Under the pieces are notes generated by a model. That model saw only the letters and a program-made list of their open reading frames with translations, searched no databases and was not told the origin of the DNA. A program made the position numbers and the translations under genes. Positions 34,192-45,888 of a stretch of DNA of 64,000 nucleotides are shown one piece after another; position 1 is the stretch's first letter, and each line of letters begins with the position of its first letter. The DNA is from Hygrophila difformis (lineage: Eukaryota; Streptophyta; Magnoliopsida; Lamiales; Acanthaceae): assembly GCA_030278955.1 (NCBI GenBank), contig JAOANR010000010.1, forward strand, positions 16,289,086-16,353,085. Direction: 5' to 3'.

Positions 34192-35250
34192 AACAGTATT
34201 AGAGCCAATCAGGAAAGCGTCGGCCTCCCTGGTAAACAAAGAGAAAAGTGCCCAAAAAGCTAAAGTGGTCACATATGAAGAAGCAGATTCAAGCACTGCT
34301 TCAAAGGAACCATTGTCGGATACCGACAAAAATGTTGAGCAAGAGGAAAGTCACATTTCCGAAAGCTCAAGTCAACCCACAGCCTCTGGGGTAAAAGAGG
34401 AAGAAATTAACCTTAGGCCCATGACAGGCACCTCTAAGGTTAATTCAGAGGAGAAGGTCATATCTGCAGCCTGGCTGGATTACCAAGGAAAATGGGAACA
34501 ACTGGTTTCCAAAAAGGGAATTAACCCGAGCAAAACAGTAATCGAGACATCCGGGAGATACAATAGGGTCTGGATGCTCGAAGTATCGAAGCCAGAAGAA
34601 GTTCGAAAGTGGTATGACTTTGGAGCATTAGCATCTGTTCATACTACATCACCAGGGTTTCCGGAAATCGAAAAACTTCCGGGATAGATAAGTAGCGCGG
34701 TGCATGAATCATGGCAAAACAACCCGCACCTGCAAAGAGGAGATATTCTGGAGCTTAAGTTCATTTCAGCGGCACCAGAAATCGTCGGGAAATGTTCTTA
34801 TCCGGTCTTTTATTTTATTAAATTACAAAGACCTGATATGATTGCCTTCAACAGAGTTAAGTCTATGGATGAGAAGACACCATTGGTATCTTCAATCAGC
34901 GAAGATGAAATCTCCACCAGACGAGCATGCGGATTCTGGGTCTGTCTCACCGAGATGGAAAAGTTAAATATTCGTTAAAAATATTCTCAAACAATTTAAA
35001 TGGATCGTTCCTGGTTAATTCTTTAACAGGGAAAAACACAGAGTTCGCGGAAATCTCTTTTGAAAAGAAGAGATTACTCATCTGGGAAAACAAGTTGCCA
35101 GCAACCGAGTCTACCAGAAAGAAGGCATGCAACATGATGCATGTTGGCCAATGGGACAACCATATATGCCCATATTGTGCAGAACAGGAAAAATCCCTAT
35201 TCGGTACAAAGATCCGAGTAACCCAGAAAAAATCCGGACTCGAATAGGAC
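34156..35250 (+). pseudogene. Endogenous caulimovirid 3'-terminal ORF (broken)
   Basis: Three frames cover one former protein: to 34,687 (TAG), 34,700-34,978 (TAA), and 34,927-35,247 in another frame. The first part is a Ser/Glu-rich linker. The middle contains AAWLDYQGKWEQLV and RVWMLEVSKPEEVRKWY, then YPVFYFIKLQRPDMIAF. The end has a zinc-ribbon-like CPYC after HVGQWDNH. Its position just before the promoter is that of the transactivator or last ORF of caulimovirids. I cannot assign it to a genus. Several stops and frame changes show that it is inactive. Confidence 0.45.
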
Positions 35251-35469
35251 AAAGGGAAGAAACGTCCAAAAAACTTTCACAAGCCAAAGTAAGTTTAGCT
35301 GGATGTAAAAGAAAAAGAGGTGTCGGCAATACCCATAATTAAGAGCTGACAAAGAAGGGTAGAGTAGTCGCAGTAAGTGGCCGACAAGAGAAGGTGGAAA
35401 ATTGACAAAGGAGCCACCTAACGCAATAATTCCAAAAGGACAATAATGTAGCCGGTGGAAATTAAGGCC

Positions 35470-35765
35470 AAGTGACGAACGCAGTGACGTCACAAGGATT
35501 TAGAGGAAGATTGGAATCCGGGATTGAAGTCCGCGGGCGCCTATAAATAAAGGAGTTTGAAGCAGATGGAAGGCATCGAAAAATCCTCCCAACTCTTCAA
35601 AATATTTGTAATATTTCTCTTTCTGCATATTTCCTTTCGAGTCTGTAAAAGTATGGGGTATTACCCCAAGAGTCTTGTATCCTCCATGAGGAACTAAGTG
35701 TCTGTCTTCTCCTTTAGGGGAAATTATGTTTGAATAATATTTTTAATATTTCTTCAATAAAATCC
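35470..35765 (+). promoter_or_regulatory. Caulimovirid-type promoter, transcript terminal repeat and poly(A) signal
   Basis: Two TGACG motifs 12 bp apart (35,473 and 35,485), as in as-1 elements of caulimovirid promoters, lie about 55 bp upstream of a strong TATA box in CCTATAAATAAAGG (35,540-35,553). About 205 bp further on is AATAAA (35,758-35,763). Promoter then poly(A) signal within about 200 bp is the layout of pararetroviral terminal redundancy. This is the best single argument that the block is viral. Confidence 0.65.
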
Positions 35766-35985
35766 AGGCTTCCAAATATCCCAAAAATCCCGATAATATA
35801 GTTAAAACCCTTTATTCATATCTTGATACGTCCTAAGGTAGGAAACGAAATAGGACTGTGCTGTTTGTTGCTGAAGGAGCCAAGAATCGGTGAACCATCG
35901 GTCGTGGCTGCGTGGTTGGAGGAAGTCCATAAAATCCCGGAGCTTAGGAAACCCGGCAACAAGGCGGTCAAAGCCAAAGTATGAA
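35766..35985 (+). other. Probable viral leader remnant
   Basis: This follows the poly(A) signal where a caulimovirid leader would lie. It contains short ORFs and inverted words (CCATCGGTCGTGG, CCCGGAGCTTAGG) but no confirmed structure. It ends where the AGGCCAT-type repeat begins. Confidence 0.35.
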
Positions 35986-35989
35986 ATTT

Positions 35990-36290
35990 AGTGCTTAATT
36001 TAATTATCGGAAGCATGATGGGCTTTAATTGGACTATATTTGATGAAAAATATAAGATGAGGGTCAAAAGTGTAATAGGGTAAAAGTTGAAGTCAACTGA
36101 TGTCAAAAATATAATTAGGCAAAAGTTGGTAGGGTCAAGTATAATTTTAAAAAGTCTGAATGACCTAAAATTGGACAAAAGTGGTTTGTTATGGCCTAAA
36201 ATTCATAATTCAAGTTGTCATGGCCTAAAACTGAAAGACCTCCTTTTAATTGCCTATTTCGATAATTATCTCAAAAGAAAATACAAAAGT
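35990..36290. repeat. AGGCCAT-type repeat, right (inverted) copy
   Basis: The reverse complement of this stretch shows TTTTAGGCCATGACAACTT, TTTTAGGCCATAACAAACC and ACCAACTTTTGCC, in the same order as at 27,885-28,140. Confidence 0.4.
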
Positions 36291-37467
36291 TTTATTGAGA
36301 TTTAAATTTATAGAGAATCGAACATTGTTTAATATGAAGGGTCCGTTTGTTACTTTGTTGTCATGGAAATACACTCACACACCACTGGTAATGTATTTTT
36401 AAATTCAATTAACCCATTTTTAAACAATGTTTGTTATTAAATCTATATTACTAACAGTATCAATATTGAAAATGCAAATATGAAATACGCATCTTTTAAT
36501 GTTTTGGTATCCACGCAATGGATGAATCTAAAAAAATCCTTGTACTTTAAAATGTACCTCTTTCACAACTAAAATATTACAATTGACTTTTTTGAAATTA
36601 TTCATTGTTTAATTTTTCAACTCAATTTGATTACAACCAAAATATTACAATTGAATTGACTTTTAGACAATGTTCAATTTAATCGTTTAACTTTTAACTC
36701 AATTTGATTACAAGTAGTATTGTTATCGCGTGAATTTGGATAACAGCAAATAGTAAGCCTTTTACAGGCTAAGACGGCAGAATTTGAATAAAACTCTTTC
36801 GTTGGATTGCGCCTTCAAAAAAGTTTAAGAAAACAATGAACAGGAACTGTCCACTGTCGATTACAAGAACTATTTTCTAACAACTAAGACCTACCAACTA
36901 CGAACTACGCTACTGCTAAAACTAAGATAAAATAAAAAGCAGCTTTTGTTGTGGTGTTGATTGTGTGTCCCTGCCTCTGCTTCCTTGCTTGGTATTTATA
37001 GGAGGTGATGCAATGCCTGGGGAGAACTGCCAACTCCATGACTGCCTTGGGAGAACCGCCATTCCCATGACCTAGGCCCTTTAAAAACCGTTTTTTAGTG
37101 ACGTGCTAGTTCTACGGTTTCTAGCGTCTTAGCCTGCCCCATGTGACTTGCTCGTTGCCAGGCCGACCACTTTGCACTTCTCACCTAGAGGTCCGTTGGA
37201 GTCATTAGTTTTGCTACCATCTTTGTTACCAACACTTGGCCCTGCTCATGGTTAACCTTATCATCATACTCTTTTCCACCACTTGTCAGTGCTCATGGTG
37301 TCATTTTTTTATTCCTTTGGTTGGCAAGGCTTATGGGTGCCATCTTTGCTCCTATCACTTGGTGAGGCTCATGAATTTCACTTCTATCCGTCCGTTGGCA
37401 TGGTTCATGCTGGCATCTCTATGAAGGGCCAACTCTTCTATTTGTCTTTTTTACCAATCAAATTTTC
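36291..37467. other. Unassigned, retrotransposon-like intergenic sequence
   Basis: No coding domain was recognised. The words TTGACTTTT, CTCAATTTGATTACAA and ATATTACAATTGA are repeated at 36,560-36,715. A CT-rich, moderately GC-rich patch at 36,960-37,440 has repeated TGCTCATGG and TTGGCA words and may be a decayed LTR, but no ends were found. Confidence 0.35.
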
Positions 37468-37975
37468 ACCCATCTAGAGAGTCATCTATACCATGCATAT
37501 TCATAGATGAAAACACCCATCTAGGGAGTCATCTAAGGCAGGCCTATCCATAGATGGAAAACATCCATCTATAGAGTCATCTAAGGCAGGCCTATTCATA
37601 GATGAAAAATGCCCATCCAGAGTCATCTAAGGCAGGCCACTTCATAGATGATAAATGCCCATCCAGAGTCATCTAAGGCAGGCCACTTCATAGATGAAAA
37701 CACCCATCTAGGATCATCTAAGGCAGGCCTCTTCATAGATGGAAAACATCGGCAGGCCTATTTGTAGATGAAAAACACTCATCTAGAGAGTCATCTAAAG
37801 CAGGCCCCTTCGTAGATGAAAAACATCCGTCTAGAGTCATCTAAGGTAGGCCTCATCTAAGGTCATCTAAGGTAGGCCTCTTCATAGATGAAAAACACCC
37901 ATGGTCATCTAAGGTAGGCCTCTTCATAGATGGAAAAACACCCATCTAAGGGAAGCATGTTCATAGATGAACAAC
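37468..37975. repeat. Minisatellite, about 9-10 units of 45-60 bp
   Basis: The core unit reads GAGTCATCTAAGGCAGGCC followed by TTCATAGATGAAAAACACCC. CATCTA and TAGATG words alternate, so each unit can fold back on itself. Units vary in length by small deletions. Confidence 0.85.
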
Positions 37976-38078
37976 CCATTTATTTTTTTACCACCCAATT
38001 TAATTATACATTTTTTTCTTTTTATTTTGGTGATAACAAGTATATAACAAAAGAAATAGTAATGTGGTGTAGGTTCTC

Positions 38079-40045
38079 CCTCAAACCGCATAAGTAACTA
38101 CCATGCTCTGAATCATCCAACCACAACTTGGCATACTCCACACATACAGTTCTGCAGTACAATTTCGCACCACAACATTTGGTCCTTCCTGCCGTGTGTT
38201 CAACAAAAGCATTTCCAAATCCATTGCTAGAGAAGAATGCCCACACAATCATACGTGAGACAACAATTCCTCTCAAGCATCCCCATGTCCAAATGCACCG
38301 GAAGGCAGGCAACATGCAAAATGGATGCATTCTCCTCGAGACAAGTCCAACAACCTCAAAAGAGAGCAGGTGGAGGATCACAGGAGCTTCCCTTGGAGAG
38401 CAATTCATCCACTTGTTACATGCGTTTAGGAACAGATAGCATGGGGGGATTTGTTGAGCGCACAGGACAGGACCATCAGTGATTGTGGATGAGTCATAGG
38501 AAGGAGGCAATAGATACACTAGTAAAGCGCATCGATTGGCTAGAAACTGCTATCCAATCGTAAGTAGGATATTGCCTCTACAACCAATTCCACATCCACC
38601 TGTGAGACAACCAAAACAATAAAAGAATGAACTTTGAGCACTTGGATTACTGCGTAATAGATTAGTTAAATGAGAAACAGAAAATGAGAAGGTTATAGAT
38701 GAATTAACCTATATGTCGGGAATCCATGGGGTTCTCAAACTACTTCATTGCCCTTCAATTAAACACCATGCATGCATTAAGATCCATGAAGGAAGAGGGC
38801 AAACAGAATTCAATTACACCAAAAAAAGAAAAACGTACATAAAACATAGATGATAATTTCTTGGCAAAAGGACATCATCAAATTGCAAAGAATATTTATA
38901 AGAGATTTATCGCCAAAGAATTCTTACCAATCTCAAAAAGAGATCCTTTAAGATCACTTTTGGCCGGGGATATTTCATTTCAAGTAATCTCCTCATGGTA
39001 TAATAAGTCAATGCATAACTTATCTTCTCCAACTTTAGTAACGAGCACCTAAATATTCGACTTTAATGCAGAAGCTCCTTTTTTAAATCCTCAAGTAAAC
39101 CATCTGATAAATGAGAGCTGCTTTTTATTTATACGAATGTCGGCATTTATAGCTATTATACCACATTAATCACGCATATGTATGAGATAGCACGTGGATA
39201 TGTTCGATCATGGACAAGCGACAAATCGGAATAAATTTAGTTTATCCCAATAAACAAAACAACAACAATGCTAAGCACATTCACGCATAATCTATGATCT
39301 AAATAGTAGCAATGTTTGATAAGGGCAAGCGACAAAACTGAAACAAAACTAGTTTTATCCAATGTATATACAACCATCTGAATGAAAAGCTTAAAATGTG
39401 CGATTACCAAAATATCTTAGGTGTAAAAAGGTTTTCACTAACCTCTTCTGGAACTTGATGCATTTAAATGAATAGCTTAAAATGTTTTTTTATGCTTTTG
39501 CTATAAAAAAAAAAAATTATACCTATGAATTTATTTCAGAAATTCAATGACCAGTTAGGCATATTAAAACCGTGCTAAAACCAAAAAGAAAAGAAAGAGA
39601 AGCCCTTAGCTTCCAATCCAAAAGTGCAATTTAAAATCAAAACAATCGCTCTAACTGTTTTAAAATTTCACAGTATAAAATTCCGGTAGATTGCAACCAA
39701 ATATAACCTAGGTTAATCGATTGCGGGTTTCTATTAAACCCTTTCAGTAGATTGCAACCAAATTCTTCCCGCAGTAATTCATACACCCCACAACGATCTA
39801 CCGATCTTTCATAACCAAAAAAGCTTTTGCAAACAGATCGAAGAACAAAAGGAAAAATACATTAAAAAAATTCAAAAGAAGGCAAAAGTATGAAGGATTA
39901 AACAAGAATTAAGAATATGTTAAAGCAAGAAAGCAAATCTGGAGAATTTACCAGAGGAATGAAGCCGACAGATCTATGCAGATGCTGGAGCGGTTTCAAT
40001 TGACTGAATATCTGAATGACCATCTGTCCTATATATAGGGAGAAT
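38079..40045 (-). pseudogene. Duplicated segment copy B (gene-like, uninterrupted)
   Basis: Paralogue of 17,970-18,166 plus 23,534-25,580. On the minus strand a TATA box CCTATATATAGG lies at 40,030-40,041. A first non-coding exon ends at a CTG|GTAAATTC donor (about 39,950). An exon-like part reads VLVTKVGEDKLCIDLLYHEEIT (broken by TGA). A last 165-codon frame (38,519-38,022) contains SSTITDGPVL and ends near SEHGSYLCGLRE. Stops at splice junctions differ between the copies. I do not recognise the protein. The promoter-like end faces away from the MULE head at 40.1 kb. Confidence 0.45.
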
Positions 40046-40129
40046 GGGTGAATGATGACTGTGGCCGGTCAGACTTTTGCAGCAACTTTTTTGCCCGCCA
40101 CTTTATACATGTCAGTTTTTTACTCGAAA

Positions 40130-41523
40130 AGACGGAAAGCCTCTTGGACCGGATACTTGGACCGGACCCGGACCAAATAAAATACCCGGGCGAAGCTTGA
40201 TCAAGGATTATCCTAAATGATATTAATTAGGAATGTTTGACTCGGAATATTAAGCTTAGTCCGCGCATTATTAATATCCGGGCATAGCGATGTCGCGGAC
40301 CAAGCAAAAGCAATCCTCTTAGTCCGGGAATTCGCTATACCCGGCTATATAATAATTGGCGGACCAAGCCGCCGTTCTCCGGACCAAGCTGTTTGATCCG
40401 CTTTTCCATTAGGTCCGCCGAGCGGACCAAGCGTTTTTGACCGAGTCAAGCCTCGGGAAGGCAACCGCTTTGTCATTACGTCTGCATTTATTCTCGTGAG
40501 TGCATGGAATATATTCCCCACTTCCCCCACCACCCGCCCGTTCAGCGTTCATAATATCATTTCAAAAGCCACCTCTTTTTCTCTAGATCTAGATCCAGAT
40601 CTACAGCTCCGTTCACCACCATTCGTTTTTCTCCATGACCGACGTTAATCCTCCGGCCATCGTCATTGTTGGGTATGATTATATTGTTCCATTTTTTTTC
40701 CCTTGTGCGTATAAATTTGGTGGGGTATTATTTTTAATCCGCCGACCATCGTCGTTGTTGTGGATTATTTTTTTTCTTGTTCCGTATAAATTCAGTTTTT
40801 TCCTTGTAATTTTCAGATCCGCCGTGAAGGGTTAGAAGAAGTTCGATTTCCATTGAAGATCCAAACGCGGATATATTTTTTGTTGGTAAGTTATAATTTT
40901 TTTTTGATTAAGTAGATATTGTTATAATGTTAATTTTTTAATCCGAACGCGGATACATCTATGGTTTTATTTCAGCTATACAAAAAATTGTTCAATGCTA
41001 AACCTTTCGATTCTGAAATGCGCGATTCTGAAAGACAAATTGTTCCATGCTTGGTCCGCTCGAAAAAATATACGGACCAAGCATGCAGTGTGCTTATATT
41101 CTGCCGATTATGACTTGGTCCGTGCATTAATGCTTGGTCCAATAATATGCGGACCAAGCATGCAGAGTGTTATATTAACCCTACTACTTGGTCCGTGCAT
41201 TAAATATGCGGACCAAGCATGCTGTGTGTTTATATTCTGCCGATTATGACTTGGTCCGTGCATTAATGCTTGATCCAATAATATGCGGATCAAGCATGCA
41301 GAGTGTTATATTAACCCTACTACTTGGTCCGTGCATTAAATATGCGGACCAAGCATGTTGTGTGTTATAACCCGCGGACCAAGCTTGATGTGTCCAATAA
41401 TGGACGATCCTAGCATATTTGGAAATATATTGCTGCATATTTATTTAATATATTGCTGCATTTATTAAAAATTGTTGGGTTTTTGAATAACTTGTGCGCA
41501 GTTGTATTTTGCCGGCGCAACAA
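40130..41523 (+). repeat. MULE 5' subterminal region: dense GCGGACCAAGC/GCTTGGTCCGC motifs and a 136-bp tandem repeat
   Basis: About twenty copies of the 11-bp motif or its complement, exact or with one change, occur in two groups (40,140-40,440 and 41,050-41,400). The second group is a 136-bp unit repeated twice plus a partial third (starts at 41,073, 41,209 and 41,345). Between the groups, 40,540-40,900 looks like untranslated exons with GTAAGTT-type donors. The motif cluster lies just upstream of the transposase, as expected for transposase-binding subterminal repeats. No long inverted repeat was identified. Confidence 0.6.
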
Positions 41524-44500
41524 TGGACTCGTCGTGGTTGTTTGGTCCGGAAGGGTTGTTGGGAGGGGAAGCAAACCGTGCGGATGATATTGACTACACA
41601 GTTAATCGTAAGTATTTATACGTGCTATTTACTTTTGAATTTAGTATTTGCGTTGTACATGCATATTTTTTGCATTTACTTGAACTTGTTTTCGTGGATT
41701 TATGTTATATGAATATGTTAAATTAATTGTTTAGTTCGTTAATGTACATTGTTAATTTGTTATTTTTTTTTTTTTGTTTGCATGAATAAATGGATATAGA
41801 TTTGGATACATTTTACCGCTATATAGTAATTGTAGATTAATGAACAAATAAAAAAGAAAGGCGACATAAATTATTATTATTATTATTCGAGTACTTGAAC
41901 ACACAAGTTATTATTATTCCGTCTATAGTATGAAAAAAATATTATTACTAGATTTATATAAGTAAATAGTATTACTGTTGCCGATTTATTTTATTTATTA
42001 CTTTTGTTATTAGTATTATTAATTATTATTTTAATTATTATTTTTTGAATTTTAAAATGGTAATTAAAAGATAATGTAGAAATATTAAAAAGTGTAAAGT
42101 AATAATAATATAATAATAAGGTTAAATTAAATAAAAATAAAATATAGTAAAAATTTAAATTAATAATAATATATTAATTCAAAAAAATTAAATTTAAAAA
42201 ATTTATTTAATTATTATTATTATTATTATTACTATGTTATTATAATTATTATTATCGAGTACTCGAACACACAAGTTATTATTATTCTGTCTGTTGTATA
42301 AATAAAATATTAATAGATTTCTATAAGTAAATAGTACTATTGTTTCCGATTTATTTTATTTATTACTTTTGTTATTAGTATTATTATTACTTTGACTGTT
42401 ATTATGTTATTACTATTTTAATTATTATTTGTTGAAGTTTAAAATGGAAATTAAAAGATAATGTAGAAATATTAAGAAGATTAAAGTAGTAATAATATAA
42501 TTATAATGTTAAATTAAATTAAAAAATAAAAAATTAATATAATAAAAATTTAAAGTCATAATAATATAATAATTCAAAAAAAGAAATTTTAAAATATTTA
42601 TTTAATTATTTTTATTATTACTACTATGTTATTATTATTATTGTTATTTTAATTATTTACTTTATTATTTGTTGAAGTCCAAAATGAAAATGAAAAGAAT
42701 ATGTGTAGAAATATTAAAAAATTTAAAGTAATAATAATCTAATAATAAGGTTAAATTAAATTAAAAAATAAAAATATAATATATTAAAAATTTATAGTAA
42801 TAATAATATAATAATTCATAAAAAAATAAATTTAAAAAATTTACAATGAAAATGAAAAATGAAAAATTTGTCATGGTAGGAAAATGAATAATTTAAAATA
42901 TACTAGTATAACTTAAGGTAAATTGCGTTTATATTTATATTATGAATTGTTGATAATTATTAGGACAATTATTTTTATCATTATAATTCTGCAAACCAAT
43001 AATACGTTAACATTTTCATTTATATTAACAGTAATAAAAATAATAGTTTATAGTGATCATAGTAGCTTAGAAGTAGTGTTGTATTAATATGTGCGAAAAG
43101 ATTTTTTTTAAATGTATTAATAGTTTATGGTCGACAATGTTTAGAATGTACGAATGAATCAACTAATTACACACAACACCCCCGTTGTACGTACTACGCG
43201 TCCGGGGCGACGAGTTGGTCGGACTACATATTCGGTAATCCACCGTCGCGGAATCCGTTGTGGGCTCCGAACGCAGGTGCTAGTAGCAGTGGCCACGTAC
43301 CAGAATATGTAGACGAATGTCGTAATGAGTACGGAACAACCATCCATGTAAGTTATCCAACCCTTACCGGGCTAGAGGAGGGTGAGACAAATGTAGCGAA
43401 TGCATCAGACCATGAGGACATGGGCACGCAGGATAACGTGGTGGATGAGGCACAGGATGACCAGAGTGATAAGAGTGAGGAGGAAGAATGGCAGGATGAA
43501 TGGGGTGAGTCAGCAGCGGAAGTAGACTTTGAAGATTTGGCAGGGCATCGCTTGATACTCACCTATTTCAAAGCCTTCTGGAGAATTGTACGCTAGGGGA
43601 TCCATAGAGGGACTCGATGCTGGCCTCGATCCAGTGAGGCGACTGCCGGCAGAAGGGTTCACGGTTCCTCAAATGACATGCGGGAACTGGAATTTGCCGC
43701 GTCCACCGCTTGAGCTGCCTGGAGATTACGTCGACCCGTACGTGGATGAAACCGTGGATAGACCACTAGCAGTGGGATCAGTGTTTGCGACAAAGAGGCG
43801 GTTGCAGGAGAAATTGGTCGAGTACTTGATCGGAGAGAGATGTGGGTACGTGACTTGCAAGTCGGACAAAACACGATATTGGGTGCGCTGTTCCATGGAG
43901 GAATGCGCTTTCCAGATGCGCGCGCGAGGTACCCCATCGATATGGACCGTATACAGATTGGTACCACACAATTGCACGTTTAACCCGGATAATATTCCAG
44001 ACACGAGACTCCCGTCCAGTCACTTGGGGGCATATTATGCGAATGTGGTGGCGGTTGGGTCGGAGACGATGGGACCCGAGTCACTTCGGGCGCGCTTGTT
44101 GGAGGACGGCGTCAGAATATCGGTGGATATGGCGAGAAAGATTCGGGCTCATGCCATTTCATACATTTTTGGTGGGCATGACGACTCCTTCCGAATGATT
44201 CCATCGTACCTGTATATGATGCGGGAGCAAAATCCTGGGACCTATACGGAGTACGTAGTTGATGATGAGGATAAGTTCTTGTACTGTTTCTATGCGTTGT
44301 ATGCGTCAATTACTGGGTGGAAAGAGATGCGGCCCTTCATCGTGATTGACGGAACGCATCTGAAGGGGAAGTACAAGGGAGTACTTTTCGTGGCAGTGAC
44401 GAAAGATGGGAACAATAATATATTTCCGCTCTGTTTCGGGGTCGGACCGAAAGAGTCAACAAGGGCGTGGAGATGGTTTCTGACGCAGATGAGGGTCGCG

Positions 44501-45699
44501 CTTCTTCCAAACGACAATGTGTTGATAATCTCTGACGGTTCGCCCGCAATTAGAGCTGCGGTGGAGCAAGCGCTCCCGAGGAATCCACACGTTCTATGCT
44601 GCGTGCACCTAGCGAAGAACCTGTTGCGGTTCGGGGGGAAGGGAGCCCAGGACGCATTCATGGGAGCGGCATATGCACACAAGAGGTCCGTGTACGACCG
44701 GCATATGGCTACCCTAAGGGATGGGTATCCGAGCGCGTATAGACATTTGATGGAGGAAATAAGGCCAGAACGCTTCGCGCGAGTTCACTGTCCCGTCCGG
44801 CGGTACGACATGATGACGATGAACATCGTCGAAAGCATGAACAATGTCCTTTTGTGGGCACGCAGGTTGCCTGTGTGCGCTATGCTGGAGGTGATTCGTG
44901 CTACTGTCGGAGATTGGTTAAAGAGAAGACATGAAGATGCTTCAAGAAACACAGACCGTTTAACCAATTGGGCAACTAGGGAGGTGTTTAATGCTCGAGC
45001 GATAGGTGATAAGTTGGATGTCGAGAATACGCGTTTGGAAAATGTGTACCAGGTCCGGCACGGCAGTAAGTCGTACACGGTAAGCCTTACGGAGGACCCA
45101 TCGTGCACATGCCAGAGCTTCCAGCAGATGTTGATACCGTGCTCCCACGCACTCGCCGCAATACTGTAAGTATTCGATTACATCATTGCTTCAGAGGTTT
45201 ATCGCGCTGGAAACATAAGTTGAGTGTATTTCCAATATGCAGGAAAGCGAGGCACGAAATAACCCACTATGCCTCCGCCTTCTATCTTCGAAGTGCTTTG
45301 ATGGATGCATGGAGCGGACCCGTGTATCCGATGGCACACCCGAATGATTGGGCGGTACCAACAGAAATTGCGGACGCCCCATGCAAGACGCCTGAATGTT
45401 CGCGCCAAGCGGGAAGACCAAGAACAACCAGGCTTCGATCGGCAGTGGAAAGAGCATCGCGTGCCGGGATGCCTCAAAGATATCGCAGGTGCGGCCAATC
45501 CGGCCACAACCGAAAGAACTGCACCGCGACGGTTGAGCCTGTGGCCGGGACATCAGAAAGGCGACCGCGTGCACCAAAAAAATGTAGTAGATGCGGTCAG
45601 GTAGGCCACACGGCACTGAGGTGCCCGCAGAACATGCCTCGGAATATCCCCGATTTGAATAGTACCGGACCATATGCCTGGGAGACGTGGCCCCACTGA
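41523..45699 (+). CDS. MuDR-type transposase of a Kaonashi-like MULE
   Basis: Exons: 41,523-41,607, 43,145 to 45,165 and 45,243-45,699. The junctions GTAAGT/TTTAG and GTAAGT/TGCAG join in frame; the first intron is 1,537 bp and AT-rich. After an acidic N-terminus (EEEEWQDEWGES), the MuDR region carries the MULE DDE core: IDGTHLKGKYKG (first D), ISDGSPAIRAAV (second D) and a Glu-containing segment after ESMNN. A SWIM zinc finger CTCQSFQQMLIPCSHALA and two C-terminal zinc knuckles (CGQSGHNRKNC, CSRCGQVGHTALRC) follow. About 850 residues in all. One apparent 1-bp frame change near 43,552-43,556 separates the acidic part from the core. Otherwise it looks intact. Confidence 0.85.
41740..43144 (+). 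other. AT-rich first intron of the transposase with a 368-bp tandem repeat
   Basis: The phrase CGAGTACTTGAACACACAAG recurs at 41,888 and 42,256 (368 bp apart) within matching TTA-rich context. A third, more decayed copy of the rest begins near 42,600. The intron codes for nothing. Confidence 0.7.
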
Positions 45700-45888
45700 G
45701 TAACAATGAGCGATGGTCCGTTGCTGAATTTATGATTTCAAGTGTAATTGGAGTGTATGAAAGACAAATAACTGTATCCTCTATCAAATTGTTGCCACAA
45801 TTATTATTCTCCAACAAAGCGGATAACATGTTTTAATCCCCATTCGTCAACGAACAATCGGTCACATAATGTAAACAATCGGCAGTGG

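Noticed and set aside
37468..37975. Possible CRISPR-like array of repeats and spacers
   Set aside because: The whole unit is repeated, including what would be spacers, and this is a plant nuclear sequence. It is a minisatellite.
40635..40835. Small separate gene with an ATG
   Set aside because: The short frame sits in the transposase 5' region, next to splice-donor-like GTATGATT and GTAAGTT. It is more likely an untranslated exon or upstream ORF.
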